From NCBI RefSeq assembly GCF_017876115.1, contig NZ_JAGINO010000004.1, positions 310,001-374,000 of the forward strand: DNA of 64,000 nt. The letters are read 5' to 3'. The notes under the pieces were generated by a model. The model did no database searches. It saw only the letters and a program-made list of their open reading frames with translations, and had not been told where the DNA came from. Positions within the stretch are counted from its first letter, which is position 1. Every line of letters starts with the position of its first letter. Shown one piece after another: positions 7,565 to 16,286 of this stretch. The stretch comes from Azospirillum picis. Lineage in GTDB: Bacteria; Pseudomonadota; Alphaproteobacteria; Azospirillales; Azospirillaceae. Made by a program: the position numbers and the translations under genes.

Positions 7565-10020
7565 AGGCGGTGATGGCGACCCTGGCGGCGCGGGAAGCCG
7601 TGATGTCCAGCGCGGACATGGTGGGGCGGAGCGATGCGCCAAGCCCGCCGCCCCAGCGGCGGAGGCGGTTCGGCATCGCCCTGCGCATCTCGCTGGGTTT
7701 ATCGGTGATGGCGCTGCTGGTGATGCTGATCGGCGGCTTGTCGATCTCGTCCTTCCGCCTTTTCCGGGCGGAGGTCACCGTCTTGTCGACCAGCACCCTG
7801 CCGGAGATGATGACCAGTGGCGATCTGTATGGATCTCTGCAGAAGCTGGTCGCGCAGTTGCCGCAGCTTGCCGGCGCCACCTCGACGCCCCAGCGCCGGT
7901 CCATCTACAACGGCCTGGTAGCCGAACTGGACGCGATGCAGCTCCTGGCCGCCCGCATGCGCGCGCTGCTGAAGGACAACGGCGTGGCCGGCCCGGAGCG
8001 GGATGGCGGCAGGGATGGCGAGATGCGGCTGCTGGAGCAGACGCGCTCCACCCTGCTCATCCTCGCGGCCACCGTTGCCGACCTCAACGCAGAGGTCACC
8101 CGCCAGATCGAGAGTTCCGACCGCCAAGCGGAGGCGGCGCGTGGCCTGACACGGCTGGCGGCATCCATGGATAGCCTTCCCGATGCCGGGGCCTGGGCGG
8201 CCGGGGTCGGCGCGCTGACGGCCCGCGCCGCCGGCGCCACCCAGCTCGACCACCTGAGCCGGCTCAAGGGCGAAGCGCGTGCGGCGGAACGCCTGCTCGC
8301 CGACCTGGGCCAGCGCGCCGCCGCGGCTCCCGCTCCGGTCGGCCAGGTGATGGCCACCATGCACGAGGAGCTTTTCACCCTGCTGCTGGCGCCGGAAGGC
8401 TTGTTCGAAAGCTCCATCGAGCGCCTCCAGGCGCGCAACCGCGCGCAGGCGCTGACTGGGCAGGCCCGCGTGCTGGTGGAAAAGGTCGAGCGTTCGACGC
8501 GCAGCCTCTACGACTCGATCCGCGGCCTGTCGGAGGAGCGTACCGGCGCGCTGGCCAGGTTGATCACCATGCGGACGCGGGCTGTGATGCTGCTCGGCGG
8601 GGCGTCGCTGATCCTCGCCGTCGGCGTCTACTTCGTCTTTCGCCGCTTCCTGTCGTCCCGGCTGGTGGCGCTTAATCATGCGGTCCTCGCCCGCTTGGCG
8701 GGCGGCCGGACGCGGACGGGCCAGGCGATGGTCCAGATCCCCGTCGACGGCGACGACGAGATCACCGATATCGGCGGTTCGGTCCGTTATTTCATCGATG
8801 AGATCGACCGGCGGCAACGGGCGCTCGCCGACAACGAGCGGCGGTTCCGCGATCTGGTCGAAGGGTCGATACAGGGCATCGTCATCCACCGGGACTTCCA
8901 CCCGCTCTACGCCAACGGTTCCTTCGCGTCGATGCTCGGCCTCACGGTCGCGGAAGCCGTCGCCCTCCCCTCCCTGCTTGCGCTGGTGGCGGTGGAGGAG
9001 CGGCAACTGCTGATCGACAACTACGACCAGTTGATGACGGGGGCACCGCCTTCATCGCCCCGGCGGATGCGGGCCTGGCGGCCGGACGGCGGCAGCCTGT
9101 GGGTGGAACTGACGGAGCGGCGCGTCGATTGGCTGGACGGCCCGGCGATCCAGGGGGTGGTGGTCGACGTCACCCGCGAGGTCGAGGCCGAGGCGGCGTT
9201 GCGCCAGTCCCGTGATGCCGCCGAACGCGCGCTCGACGAGTTGAGGGCGACCCAGGCCAGCCTGATCCAGGCCGAGAAGATGGCGTCGCTCGGCCAACTG
9301 GTGGCCGGCGTCGCCCACGAGGTCAACACCCCGATCGGCATCACCATCACCGGCGCCTCGCAGATCCAGACACTGGTCAAGGAAGTGTCCGACCGCCACG
9401 AAGCCAATGCACTTAGGAAATCCGACTTCCATCGCTTCCTCGGCGATACGCTGGAGATGGCGAACCTGATCCTGTCGAACAGCACCCGTGCCGCCAACCT
9501 GGTCCAGAGCTTCAAGCTGGTCGCCGTCGACCAGTCGAGCGACGAACGCCGCCGTTTCCTGCTGAAGGATTACATCGACGAACTGCTGCGCAGCCTGCAC
9601 CCGACCTACAAGACCCGGACCACCCTGGGGATCGCCGTCGACTGCCCGCCCGACCTGGAGCTTGATGGATATCCTGGTGCGCTCTCGCAGATTCTGACCA
9701 ATCTCGTGATGAACGCGCTCATCCATGCACTGGCCCCGGAACGCCCTGGGCGCATTGGCATCGCAGCCCGCCTGCTTGCGGACGATTGCGTCGAGTTGTC
9801 GGTCGCCGACGACGGCCAGGGGATCGCGCCGGAGGTCCTGCCCAAGATCTTCGATCCCTTCTTCACCACCCGTCGAGGCAATGGGGGAAGCGGGCTGGGG
9901 CTGCACATCGTCTACAACCTGGTGACCGGGCGTTTGCGCGGCGCCATTTCGGTGGAGAGCCGGTCCGGCGAAGGCACCCGGTTCACGCTGCTTTTCCCCC
10001 GCGTCACGGCAACCGGCTGA
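7561..10020 (+). CDS. Membrane sensor histidine kinase (HAMP-PAS-HisKA-HATPase)
   Basis: 819 residues. TM1 lies at about 38-62, followed by a long helical periplasmic sensor (65-338, TorS-like in appearance), TM2 at 340-362, HAMP (365-420), PAS (about 427-540), a coiled segment, HisKA with phospho-acceptor His586 in GVAHEVNTP, and a HATPase domain ending with DDGQGIAPE, DPFFTTRRGNGGSGLGL and GEGTRFTLLFP. GTG at 7561 overlaps the previous stop codon; in-frame ATGs follow at 7573 and later. No response regulator gene is adjacent, so it is an orphan kinase. Coupling to an exported 5'-nucleotidase-like protein suggests that protein presents a ligand to the periplasmic domain (inference). Confidence 0.9.
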   Translation: MKAVMATLAAREAVMSSADMVGRSDAPSPPPQRRRRFGIALRISLGLSVMALLVMLIGGLSISSFRLFRAEVTVLSTSTLPEMMTSGDLYGSLQKLVAQLPQLAGATSTPQRRSIYNGLVAELDAMQLLAARMRALLKDNGVAGPERDGGRDGEMRLLEQTRSTLLILAATVADLNAEVTRQIESSDRQAEAARGLTRLAASMDSLPDAGAWAAGVGALTARAAGATQLDHLSRLKGEARAAERLLADLGQRAAAAPAPVGQVMATMHEELFTLLLAPEGLFESSIERLQARNRAQALTGQARVLVEKVERSTRSLYDSIRGLSEERTGALARLITMRTRAVMLLGGASLILAVGVYFVFRRFLSSRLVALNHAVLARLAGGRTRTGQAMVQIPVDGDDEITDIGGSVRYFIDEIDRRQRALADNERRFRDLVEGSIQGIVIHRDFHPLYANGSFASMLGLTVAEAVALPSLLALVAVEERQLLIDNYDQLMTGAPPSSPRRMRAWRPDGGSLWVELTERRVDWLDGPAIQGVVVDVTREVEAEAALRQSRDAAERALDELRATQASLIQAEKMASLGQLVAGVAHEVNTPIGITITGASQIQTLVKEVSDRHEANALRKSDFHRFLGDTLEMANLILSNSTRAANLVQSFKLVAVDQSSDERRRFLLKDYIDELLRSLHPTYKTRTTLGIAVDCPPDLELDGYPGALSQILTNLVMNALIHALAPERPGRIGIAARLLADDCVELSVADDGQGIAPEVLPKIFDPFFTTRRGNGGSGLGLHIVYNLVTGRLRGAISVESRSGEGTRFTLLFPRVTATG

Positions 10021-10030
10021 CCGTCCGGCG

Positions 10031-10369
10031 TCAGCGCACTGGCCCCTCGAACCAGTGGCGCCCCTTGCGATCCTCCACTTCGATCACCCAGACATCGGGA
10101 TCGTAGCGGAGCTGGCGGGCGATGTAGGCATCGGCATCCGCCTCCGGCACCGGGTCGGGGCCGGTGCCACGCGACCAGAACAACCGCTCCCCATCCCCTT
10201 CGCGCGCCTGCACCAGCACCATGAAGGTCCGGTCGAGACGATTCAGCTTCAGGATGACCGTTCCGCGACTGGGATCGCCCTTGCGCATCACGGTCATCGC
10301 CACGCCCTCGGCGTCGGCGGCGCGGATGTGGGCGGAAACCCAGAGATGCGTCGGAAGCCGGTTGTCCAT
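10031..10369 (-). CDS. DUF1491 family protein
   Basis: 112 residues, a small alphaproteobacterial protein matching my recollection of DUF1491: RLPTHLWVSAHIRAADAEG, RKGDPSRGTVILKL, then DADAYIARQLRYDPDVWVIEVEDRKGRHWFEG at the C-terminus. The start at 10369 begins at the conserved MDNRLPTHLWV; the frame is open to 10435 but that part is Arg-rich and not conserved in style. Function unknown; probably cytosolic. It converges on the histidine kinase gene (10-base gap). Confidence 0.8.
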   Translation of the reverse strand: MDNRLPTHLWVSAHIRAADAEGVAMTVMRKGDPSRGTVILKLNRLDRTFMVLVQAREGDGERLFWSRGTGPDPVPEADADAYIARQLRYDPDVWVIEVEDRKGRHWFEGPVR

Positions 10370-10476
10370 GCCGATACCCTGTCCCCTTGTCTTGCGTCCC
10401 GCTTCCCGCGTCCTGCCACGACGGTTCGGTCGCATACCGCCTCGCTCTTCCCGCCGCTCCGGTGTAGAGAGGGGGC

Positions 10477-11961
10477 ATGGGTACAGTCCTGGACGCTCTC
10501 GACGCCGCCGTCAATCACCACCTCGCGGGCAATGCCGACGCGGCGGCATCCATCTACCGCGCGATCCTGACGGCGGAACCGGCCCAGCCGGAGGCCCTGC
10601 ACCTGTTCGGCGTCCTTCGGGCACAGTCCGCTGATGCCACGGCCGCCATCCTCCTGATCTCACGCGCGATCCGCGTCCGGCCGTCGGCAGCCCCCCCTTG
10701 GGGGCATCTGGGCGCCGCCCTGCGGGTCGCCGGACGGCTGGAGACGGCCGAGCTGGTGCTGCGGCGAGCGCTGGCGCTCGATCCCGCCAACGGCGATGCC
10801 GTGGAGGCGCTGGGCGCCTCGCTGCATGGCACGGCCCTCTACCAGGCCGCCCGCTCCTGGCTGACGCGGGGATGGCGGCTGCGGCCGGATCACCTCGACA
10901 CGCTGACGAATCTCGGCACTGTCCTGCGGGACCAGCGCCGCTTCGACGAGGCGGATGCCTGTTTCGCGGCAGTGCTGGCCCGTGCGCCCGCCCATGCCAA
11001 CGCCCATCTGGCCCATGCGACGGGCCGGCTGCTGCGCGGCGACCTGCGCGCCGGATGGGAGGGGTTCGAACATCGCTGGCACCGCTTTCCCGCGCCGCCC
11101 TGGGCCGGCCAACCACTCGGCGGCGCCACCCTGCTGCTGCATATGGAACAGGGTTTCGGCGATTCCATCCAGTTCGTCCGCTACGCCCCACTTGCGGCGC
11201 GACTGGCGGCACAGGGCGGCGGCCGTGTCATGGTCGAGACGCATCCGCTGCTGTTCCGCCTGTTCCGCAGCCTCGGCCCGACCGTGCAGGTGCTCATTCG
11301 TGGCCCGGAACCGCCGCCACACGACCTCCATTGCCCACTGATGAGCCTGCCGCGTGCCTTCGGCACCGATCTTTCGTCCATTCCCGCCACAATCCCCTAC
11401 CTTGCCCCAGAGCCGGGCGACGTTCTGCGCTGGCGCGACCGGTTGGGCGTGATGCCGTCCGCCGGGGTCGAGCCTGCGGCCTTGCGGGTTGGGCTGGTTT
11501 GGGCCGGAAATCCCCGCCACGCCAACGACCGCAACCGCTCGTTGCCAGTCGATTCGCTGCGACCGCTGCTTGCCGTGCCCGGCGTGCGCTTCTTCAGCCT
11601 GCAGACCGGCGATGCCCGTGCCGATCTGGCCCGCCTGCCCTTTTCGCGGGAAGGAGGTATGGTGGAGGACGTGATGGAGCGGGTGCGGGACTTCGCCGAC
11701 ACCGCAGCCATCCTGTCGAATCTCGACCTGCTGATCACCGTCGACACCGCGATCGTCCACCTGGCGGGAGCATTGGGGGTTCCCGCCTGGCTGCTCCTGC
11801 CCCACGTTCCTGACTGGCGGTGGCTTCTCGACCGTGCCGACAGCCCCTGGTACCCGTCGCTGCGGCTGTTCCGCCAGCCGCGTCCCGGCGACTGGCCGAC
11901 GGCGCTCGGCACCGTCGCGGCGGTGCTGAAGGCCCATATGCAGCGGGCGGCGCGCCGCTGA
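10477..11961 (+). CDS. TPR-containing glycosyltransferase (FlmG-like, single module)
   Basis: 494 residues. Several TPR units fill about 1-190 (for example HHLAGNADAAASIYRAILTAEPAQPEALHLFGVL). The signature that opens the glycosyltransferase half follows: GDLRAGWEGFEHRW, then LLLHMEQGFGDSIQFVRY. The C-terminal nucleotide-sugar domain resembles GT9/GT-B enzymes (LRVGLVWAGNPRH, DTAAILSNLDLLITVDTAIVHLAGALGVPAW). This architecture is that of Caulobacter FlmG, which binds flagellin through TPRs and transfers a nonulosonic acid. It sits directly upstream of flgE, so modification of a flagellar protein is a reasonable inference. GAGAGGGGGC precedes the ATG. Confidence 0.85.
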   Translation: MGTVLDALDAAVNHHLAGNADAAASIYRAILTAEPAQPEALHLFGVLRAQSADATAAILLISRAIRVRPSAAPPWGHLGAALRVAGRLETAELVLRRALALDPANGDAVEALGASLHGTALYQAARSWLTRGWRLRPDHLDTLTNLGTVLRDQRRFDEADACFAAVLARAPAHANAHLAHATGRLLRGDLRAGWEGFEHRWHRFPAPPWAGQPLGGATLLLHMEQGFGDSIQFVRYAPLAARLAAQGGGRVMVETHPLLFRLFRSLGPTVQVLIRGPEPPPHDLHCPLMSLPRAFGTDLSSIPATIPYLAPEPGDVLRWRDRLGVMPSAGVEPAALRVGLVWAGNPRHANDRNRSLPVDSLRPLLAVPGVRFFSLQTGDARADLARLPFSREGGMVEDVMERVRDFADTAAILSNLDLLITVDTAIVHLAGALGVPAWLLLPHVPDWRWLLDRADSPWYPSLRLFRQPRPGDWPTALGTVAAVLKAHMQRAARR

Positions 11962-12034
11962 TGCCGCCCGGCCGAAAAGGCGGGAGCTTTCTTCCCCTCC
12001 TTGGCCGCCGGCACTAGGCGAAACTTTCCCACCC

Positions 12035-12049
12035 CCCGGCAAAATCGGG
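12035..12049 (+). promoter_or_regulatory. Possible FlbD-binding (ftr-like) site upstream of flgE
   Basis: CCCGGCAAAATCGGG resembles one arm of the ftr palindrome seen upstream of the flagellin gene (CCCGGCAAA...TTTGCCGGG), although the second arm lacks TGC. It lies about 65-80 bases upstream of the sigma-54-like element, the usual place for a flagellar enhancer. Confidence 0.4.
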
Positions 12050-12112
12050 CGCTACGGCCGGTGAAGGCGCCTTGTGCGAGCGGCACCAACGGGTTGGTGG
12101 CTCCGCGGAAGT

Positions 12113-12128
12113 TGGCATTCCGCTTGCT
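12113..12128 (+). promoter_or_regulatory. Sigma-54 promoter of the flgE operon
   Basis: TGGCATTCCGCTTGCT has the -24 GG and -12 GC elements with the correct spacing (TGGC-N7-TTGC). It is 48 bases upstream of the flgE ATG. Flagellar hook operons of alphaproteobacteria are commonly sigma-54/FlbD dependent, which matches. Confidence 0.75.
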
Positions 12129-12175
12129 AGAGAGGACACAGAAGACCTCTGCCCTTTCTTTCGGAGACCCCGGCC

Positions 12176-14809
12176 ATGAGCATTTTCGGTTCGATGACAA
12201 CCGCCGTTCTCGGCCTGAATGCCCAGTCCAAAGCGCTCGGACACATTTCGGACAACATCGCGAACAGCTCGACCATCGGCTACAAGCGGGTGGATTCCGC
12301 GTTCGAGACGATGGTCCTCCAGTCCAGCCAGCGCCTGCACGAGCCGGGCGGGGTCACGGCGCAGCCGGTCTTCATGAACAACATCCAGGGCAACCTGTCC
12401 ACGGTGCAGAGCCCGACCAACATCGCCATCCAGGGCCAGGGCTTCTTCAGCGTCTCCAAGATCAGCACCCAGGGCAGCAGCACGCTGGTTCAGACCCAGA
12501 CCGGCACCGTCGCATCGACCGCCGCCTACTACACACGGGCCGGCGACTTCGAGCTGGACAAGAGCCGTTATCTGGTCAACAGCGCCGGCTATGCCCTGAA
12601 CGGCTGGCTTGTGGATCCGGTGACAGGCACGCTCCACAAGGATCAGGTCGCACCGATCCAGGTGAATTCGCTGATCGACAAGCCGGTGGCGACCAACTCC
12701 ATCGACCTGTCGGCCAACCTGCCCGCGACCCCTACCCCCGGCCAGAAGGTCCCCGACAGCAGCATCCAGATCTTCGACAGCCAGGGCAACCCGCGGACCG
12801 TCAATTTCAAGTGGCGGCAGCAGGCCGACGGCGACTGGCGGATGGTCCTGGACGCACCGGGATCGAACTCCAAGCCTGTGGACGGCACCTTCACCGGAAA
12901 CCCGGCGACGATCACCTTCGGCCAGAACATCGCAGGCCAGACCGCCGTGGCTCAGGTCAACGTCGTCACCATCACCGGCAACAACACCAACGGGCAGGAC
13001 AACCTGCGTGTTGGCGACGTGTATTCGGTGAAAGTCGACGGAACCACCTACAGCCTCAAGGTCACGGCCGATAACATCGGCTCTATCCGCACCTATTCGG
13101 GCCTCGCCGGCGCTCTGGCGAACCAGATCAACTCGGCCTCGCCGGCGGCCTCGGTGCTTGCCACCTCGTCCGGCCAGCAGATCCGTGTGACCGCGCGCAA
13201 CGCAGGTACGCCCTTCAAATTGAATACGGAGGTGGTTTCGGGCACGGAAACCAGGAACACCATCGTCCAGCAGGCATCCACTGCGGCCACTGGCAGCGCC
13301 GGCGAAATCGACAAGTTCCAGTTTCCGCAAACCCAGGTAGAAATCGGCGACTCGTTCCGCATCAGCGTGAATGGTAAGCCCATCACCTATACGGTGACCG
13401 CGGCTAGCTATCAGAGCTATCCGACCATCAGCGACGTCGTGTCCCAGTTGGCCGGCAAGATCAACCAGGCACTCGGATCGAGCGTCACGGCCTCGGCCGC
13501 CGGCAATATTCTGTCGATTCAAGCGAATACCGCCGGGGCCAACGTCAACACCTCATTCAACTATCTAAACTCTTCCCCGGGCGTGAACACCATGAGCTCG
13601 CTGCCATCGGTGGCCAGCGTGGCCGGTGTCCGCCAGAGCCGCACCGTTACGCTGACCGGCACGCCGGGCGACATCGGCACCCAGTACACGATCAGTGTCA
13701 ACGGTACGGCGGTGACCTATTCCACCACCGGCGACGAGATGACCATGGAGGACATCACCGCGGCACTGGCGAACAAGATCAACTCCAACACGTCGCTGTC
13801 GGTAACGGCATCGGCACAAGGCGGCGTTATCACGGTGACGGCAAAGACGGCGGCATCGCCTACCAGCACCAACACCATGTCCGGCACCGGAAGCATCGTC
13901 ATGGGCGGCGCATCGACCGTCGATGTCGGCGACACGTATAGCGTCAAAACGAATGTGGGCACCTTCTCCCTACCCATCACCAATGCCAACGTCGGCACCT
14001 ACAACACGCCGCAAAAAGTCCTCGCCTACCTCGCCGCTCAGATCAACGCCAATGGCGGTTCCGCCAACGTCACCGGAAATACGCTGAACGTCACAAGCGA
14101 CGCCACGGCGACCGGCACCGTTTCGGATGCTCCCGTTCAGCAATTCACCCTCAGCCAATCCGCCGTGATAGGCCAGACCCCTGCCCATATCGGGCTGACC
14201 TTCGGCAAGACGCCGGAAACCGTGGGCACGCTGACCAACATCTCGACGGCACTGGTCGGCACCGGAACGGCGGTCAGCGCCGCCACACAGTCGGCGGGAG
14301 CGGATGCCACGGTGACCTTCACCGTCGATTACGGTTTCGGCCCGCAGCAGATTACCCTCAATCTCGGCAAATACCAGAAGCCGGGCGGCCTCACCCAATA
14401 TGCCGGCGAGGAAATCAACGTCACCCAGCTCGTCCAGAACGGAGCACCGCGCGGGCAGTTCAAGGATGTCGTGTTCGGCGACAATGGAACGGTGCTGGTC
14501 AATTACGACAACGGCCGCTCCAAGGTTATCGCCAAAGTTCCGATCATCACCTTCAACAACCCCAACGCCCTGCAGCGGGAGTCCGGCGGCGTGTTCACCG
14601 AGAGCGAGGATGCGGGCAAGCCGAACTTCAACGATCCGGAGACCAACGGTGCCGGCGCGGTGATCGCCAACAGCGTGGAGGGCTCCAACGTCGACATCGC
14701 CGACGAGTTCACCAAGATGATCGTCACCCAGCGCAGCTATTCCGCCAACGCCAAGATCGTCACCACCTCGGACGAGATGCTCCAGGAAGTGCTTGGTCTG
14801 AAGCGCTAA
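12176..14809 (+). CDS. flgE: Flagellar hook protein FlgE, enlarged
   Basis: The N-terminus MSIFGSMTTAVLGLNAQSKALGHISDNIANSSTIGYKRVDSAFE and the C-terminus (VEGSNVDIADEFTKMIVTQRSYSANAKIVTTSDEMLQEVLGLKR) are classic FlgE D0/D1 ends. At 877 residues it is about twice the enterobacterial length. The extra mass is a run of four related units starting near residues 278, 388, 499 and 582, each with a pattern like GDxYxVxVNGxxxxYxV...LAxxIN. Extracellular; it polymerises as the universal joint. GGAG precedes the ATG by nine bases; preceded by a sigma-54 promoter and followed by flgK and flgL. Confidence 0.95.
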   Translation: MSIFGSMTTAVLGLNAQSKALGHISDNIANSSTIGYKRVDSAFETMVLQSSQRLHEPGGVTAQPVFMNNIQGNLSTVQSPTNIAIQGQGFFSVSKISTQGSSTLVQTQTGTVASTAAYYTRAGDFELDKSRYLVNSAGYALNGWLVDPVTGTLHKDQVAPIQVNSLIDKPVATNSIDLSANLPATPTPGQKVPDSSIQIFDSQGNPRTVNFKWRQQADGDWRMVLDAPGSNSKPVDGTFTGNPATITFGQNIAGQTAVAQVNVVTITGNNTNGQDNLRVGDVYSVKVDGTTYSLKVTADNIGSIRTYSGLAGALANQINSASPAASVLATSSGQQIRVTARNAGTPFKLNTEVVSGTETRNTIVQQASTAATGSAGEIDKFQFPQTQVEIGDSFRISVNGKPITYTVTAASYQSYPTISDVVSQLAGKINQALGSSVTASAAGNILSIQANTAGANVNTSFNYLNSSPGVNTMSSLPSVASVAGVRQSRTVTLTGTPGDIGTQYTISVNGTAVTYSTTGDEMTMEDITAALANKINSNTSLSVTASAQGGVITVTAKTAASPTSTNTMSGTGSIVMGGASTVDVGDTYSVKTNVGTFSLPITNANVGTYNTPQKVLAYLAAQINANGGSANVTGNTLNVTSDATATGTVSDAPVQQFTLSQSAVIGQTPAHIGLTFGKTPETVGTLTNISTALVGTGTAVSAATQSAGADATVTFTVDYGFGPQQITLNLGKYQKPGGLTQYAGEEINVTQLVQNGAPRGQFKDVVFGDNGTVLVNYDNGRSKVIAKVPIITFNNPNALQRESGGVFTESEDAGKPNFNDPETNGAGAVIANSVEGSNVDIADEFTKMIVTQRSYSANAKIVTTSDEMLQEVLGLKR

Positions 14810-14826
14810 GCGCCTGACGGCCTGAC

Positions 14827-14845
14827 GGGGCGGCCATGCCGCCCC
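14827..14845 (+). other. Intergenic hairpin between flgE and flgK
   Basis: GGGGCGG (14827-14833) and CCGCCCC (14839-14845) form a 7-bp GC stem with a CCATG loop, with no T-tract. It may attenuate or protect the mRNA so that more hook protein than junction protein is made (inference). Confidence 0.4.
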
Positions 14846-14876
14846 GCCCCTCCCGATCCCCGAAAGGTCCCCTGCC

Positions 14877-16286
14877 ATGTCCCTCTTCGCAGCCTTGAAC
14901 AGCGCGACCGCCGGTCTGCGCACCGTCCAGGCCAATGTGAAGCTGGTCTCGGACAACATCGCGCAGGCCAACGACCCCAACCGCACGCGTCACACCGCCC
15001 AGCAGTCGGTGGACAACAGCGGCCAGGTCATCAGCACCACCTACCGCCGCGAGGTCGACACGGCCCTGTTGGCGCAGGTGCAGGACCTGATGTCGCGGGA
15101 CGGCGGATCGGAAACGACGGCGACCTACATGCAGCAGCTCGGCGACATGCTGCGCACCACCAACGGCACGCCGCTGCTGAACGACTACGCCGACAAGTTC
15201 CAGGCAGCGGTCAAGACGCTCGCCACCTCGCCGGAAAACGAGACCGCGCAGTACCAGCTCGTCCAGGCAGCGGACAACTTCTCCCGCGAGATCCGCCGCG
15301 TCTCCGAAGGGGTGGAGAAGCTCGGCCGCGACATGAAGCAGGATCTTGGCTCCTCGGTCGACAAGGTCAACGACCTGCTGAAGCAGATCAACCAGATCAA
15401 CAACGACTCCGTATCGCTGCAGTCGCAGGGGTCGGCGGCGAACTCGGTGGCCGACAAGCGCGACGGCCTGATCCGCGAACTCAGCACCTACCTGAACGTC
15501 CGCCAGGTGGACCGGCCCGACGGACGGGTGGCGCTGTTCACCCCGTCGGGCCTGGCGCTGGTCGACGCCAAGCCGGCAACTCTTTCCTATGACGGCGGCA
15601 ATATCAACCTACAGGTCGGCAATCAAGTCACCACGATCGACAACCACCTGACGTCCGGCAAGCTCGGCGCGCTGCTGACCATGACCAAGGACGGCTCGAC
15701 CAGCGAGCCGCCGACCGCCCCGAGCGGCGACCCGACGGCGGAGATCATCCGCAAGCTGCGCTCGCAGCTCGACGAGTTCGCCAACGCCTTCACCGGCGCC
15801 ACCAAGCCCGGCGAGCCCACCAGCTTCGCCGACGCCTACGACGATGCCAGCCCCGCCGCCGCCGGCGAGCAGGCCAACCAGTTCTTCACGGGGAACGACC
15901 GCTTTTCCATCGCGGTGAACGCCAAGCTCCTCGACAGCACCGCGAAGGTCAAGGGAACCGCCATCAACGGCATGGTGTCCGCCCTGAACTCGGCCGGCCG
16001 CAGCTTCAATGCCGACGGCTTGGCGATGAAGGACACCACCTACAGCGCCATGGGCAGCGCGATCACCGGGACCTGGATGGCCGCGGCGAAGACGGCCAAC
16101 AACACCCGTGATTCGGACAAGGCGTCGATGCAGTTGCTGACCGAGCGCTACCAGTCCCAGACCGGCGTCAACATTGACGAGGAAATCGCCCAGCTTCAAC
16201 AGCTCCAGACGTCCTACCAGGCTTCGGCACGAGTCATGCAAGTGGCCAATGCCATGTTTGACGCGTTGGAGGCGGTTGTCCGATGA
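14877..16286 (+). CDS. flgK: Flagellar hook-associated protein 1 (FlgK)
   Basis: 469 residues with MSLFAALNSATAGLRTVQANVKLVSDNIAQANDPNRTRH at the N-terminus and the FlgK-type C-terminus (GVNIDEEIAQLQQLQTSYQASARVMQVANAMFDALEAVVR). The central helices (FQAAVKTLATSPENETAQYQLVQAADNF) are typical. Secreted by the flagellar type III system, it joins hook to filament. Its last codon region overlaps the ATG of flgL (ATGA at 16283-16286), so the two adaptor proteins are translationally coupled. Confidence 0.95.
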   Translation: MSLFAALNSATAGLRTVQANVKLVSDNIAQANDPNRTRHTAQQSVDNSGQVISTTYRREVDTALLAQVQDLMSRDGGSETTATYMQQLGDMLRTTNGTPLLNDYADKFQAAVKTLATSPENETAQYQLVQAADNFSREIRRVSEGVEKLGRDMKQDLGSSVDKVNDLLKQINQINNDSVSLQSQGSAANSVADKRDGLIRELSTYLNVRQVDRPDGRVALFTPSGLALVDAKPATLSYDGGNINLQVGNQVTTIDNHLTSGKLGALLTMTKDGSTSEPPTAPSGDPTAEIIRKLRSQLDEFANAFTGATKPGEPTSFADAYDDASPAAAGEQANQFFTGNDRFSIAVNAKLLDSTAKVKGTAINGMVSALNSAGRSFNADGLAMKDTTYSAMGSAITGTWMAAAKTANNTRDSDKASMQLLTERYQSQTGVNIDEEIAQLQQLQTSYQASARVMQVANAMFDALEAVVR

